Of a DNA stretch of 32,253 nucleotides, positions 31,759-32,253 are shown one piece after another. The notes beneath the pieces were generated by a model that was not told the DNA's origin, made no database searches, and worked only from the letters and a program-made list of their open reading frames with translations. Numbering within the stretch: position 1 is the first letter of the stretch; each line of letters starts with the position of its first letter. The translations under genes were made by a program, and so were the position numbers. The DNA is from an uncultured Lachnospiraceae bacterium (lineage in GTDB: Bacteria; Bacillota; Clostridia; Lachnospirales; Lachnospiraceae). The stretch lies in NCBI GenBank assembly GCA_947631505.1, contig CANRLR010000027.1, positions 1 through 32,253 of the forward strand, in the 5' to 3' direction.

Positions 31759-32169
31759 CTAGTTATCTAAGAAACGCATTTTATTGTCAGTGCTCCGTCT
31801 TGGTGTATGTGGAGCAGGTGCGGCCTTATTCAGGCCTGCCGCATCCCGAAGTCCATTGCTGAGATTAGACTTACAAGAATCGCAAAATCGTCCTGTCTTG
31901 ATGACCTTACCACAGCTTTCACACGGAAGCCCGATCGGGGAATCATCTGAGAATACCAAACGTTCTTCCCGTACCCAGCGCTTTATCTGGCTAACACTTA
32001 CCTCCATTTCCTCCGACAATGTCTTGATGTCCACATGGGGATGCTCTTTTACATACTTTTTTACTTCCCGAAAACGTTCTTCTGCCCTTTTCTGACAAGC
32101 CGGACACACCCGGGCTCCCCTAATATAATTGAATAGTTTTCCACAACTGGAACATGACATTATTTCCAT
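31759..32169 (-). CDS. yvyF: YvyF-family flagellar-operon zinc-ribbon protein
   Basis: A 136-aa protein with two zinc-finger pairs (Cys6/Cys9/Cys22/Cys25 and Cys83/Cys86/Cys96/Cys99) around a small helix-turn-helix (VDIKTLSEEMEVSVSQIKRW, then VREERLV). This matches the flagellar-operon protein family TIGR03826/YvyF, found upstream of flgM in Bacillus. AGGAGG 8 bp before ATG 32169 fixes the start. In Bacillus, flgM and flagellar genes follow. Here the gene is followed by convergent cvfB instead, so it stands apart from any flagellar genes in view. Confidence 0.85.
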   Translation of the reverse strand: MEIMSCSSCGKLFNYIRGARVCPACQKRAEERFREVKKYVKEHPHVDIKTLSEEMEVSVSQIKRWVREERLVFSDDSPIGLPCESCGKVIKTGRFCDSCKSNLSNGLRDAAGLNKAAPAPHTPRRSTDNKMRFLDN

Positions 32170-32253
32170 CTTTGTATCCTCCTACTACAATATATTTATG
32201 GTTAATACCCCTTACAGCCAGTAAGGAATTACCCATCTTGTTGCTTAAGCTGT

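Noticed and set aside
31632-31862. 76-aa plus-strand open frame after cvfB
   Set aside because: No ribosome site, and it overlaps the well-supported yvyF gene in antisense. Its composition is not coding-like.
1-32253. CRISPR arrays, transposons, phage genes, tRNA or rRNA
   Set aside because: I looked for regular spaced repeats, transposase-like proteins, cloverleaf-type sequences and rRNA-like blocks and found none. The only long repeat is the LRR duplication.

Overview
The window looks like chromosomal DNA of a motile, low-GC Firmicute, most likely a gut Lachnospiraceae/Clostridia (inference from gene content, not from a marker gene). Supporting points are the strong AGGAGG-type ribosome binding sites, long-form HPF, PurF with a propeptide and Fe-S cysteines, CvfB, the motility-associated YjfB and YvyF proteins, CheW and CheX/CheY proteins, and an acyl-ACP thioesterase beside an S1-domain protein. 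Most of the DNA is ordinary housekeeping sequence. I see no tRNA, rRNA, CRISPR array, transposase or phage gene.

Layout. 1-2.7 kb: a minus-strand module of a small HTH-like protein, a GHKL histidine kinase and a LytTR response regulator. 2.8-5.2 kb: an rRNA-methyltransferase-like protein, a 65-aa helical protein and a DUF362/ferredoxin protein. 5.3-9.6 kb: a lipoprotein related to GH3 enzymes that seems to have lost its catalytic residues, followed by purF and purB. 9.7-11.4 kb: a tiny Cys/Gly-rich plus-strand gene converging on aroC and a 49-aa gene. 11.4-12.7 kb: a CheX-like phosphatase with a stand-alone CheY. 12.8-19.7 kb: six minus-strand genes for exported proteins, namely a subtilisin with an unusual C-terminal domain, a BspA-type leucine-rich protein, its truncated duplicate, a chymotrypsin-fold protease, a lysine-rich secreted protein and a trigger-factor-like foldase lipoprotein. 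19.8-26.5 kb: secA, prfB (programmed frameshift), cheW, hom and an AP-superfamily candidate homoserine kinase as one operon. 26.6-29.4 kb: hpf, a 359-bp intergenic region with DnaA-box-like sites and a possible small RNA, an SH3/NlpC-P60 cell-wall hydrolase, and yjfB. 29.4-32.25 kb: ridA, acyl-ACP thioesterase, cvfB-like and yvyF.

The best candidate for an undescribed system is the 12.8-19.7 kb locus. Two secreted serine proteases, each with an N-terminal pro-region, a cell-surface LRR protein and a dedicated membrane-anchored foldase are encoded together. The operon has two promoters of identical design: TTGACA-17-TATACT and TTGACA-17-TATATT, each preceded at the same distance by three TTCAC/GTGAA half-sites spaced exactly 11 bp apart. 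This suggests one shared, unidentified regulator and a secreted proteolytic programme. Other points worth following up are the apparently inactive GH3 lipoprotein, a prfB frameshift site with UAA instead of the usual UGA, the tandem Cys/Gly mini-protein, and a possible DnaA-linked small RNA between hpf and the NlpC/P60 gene.
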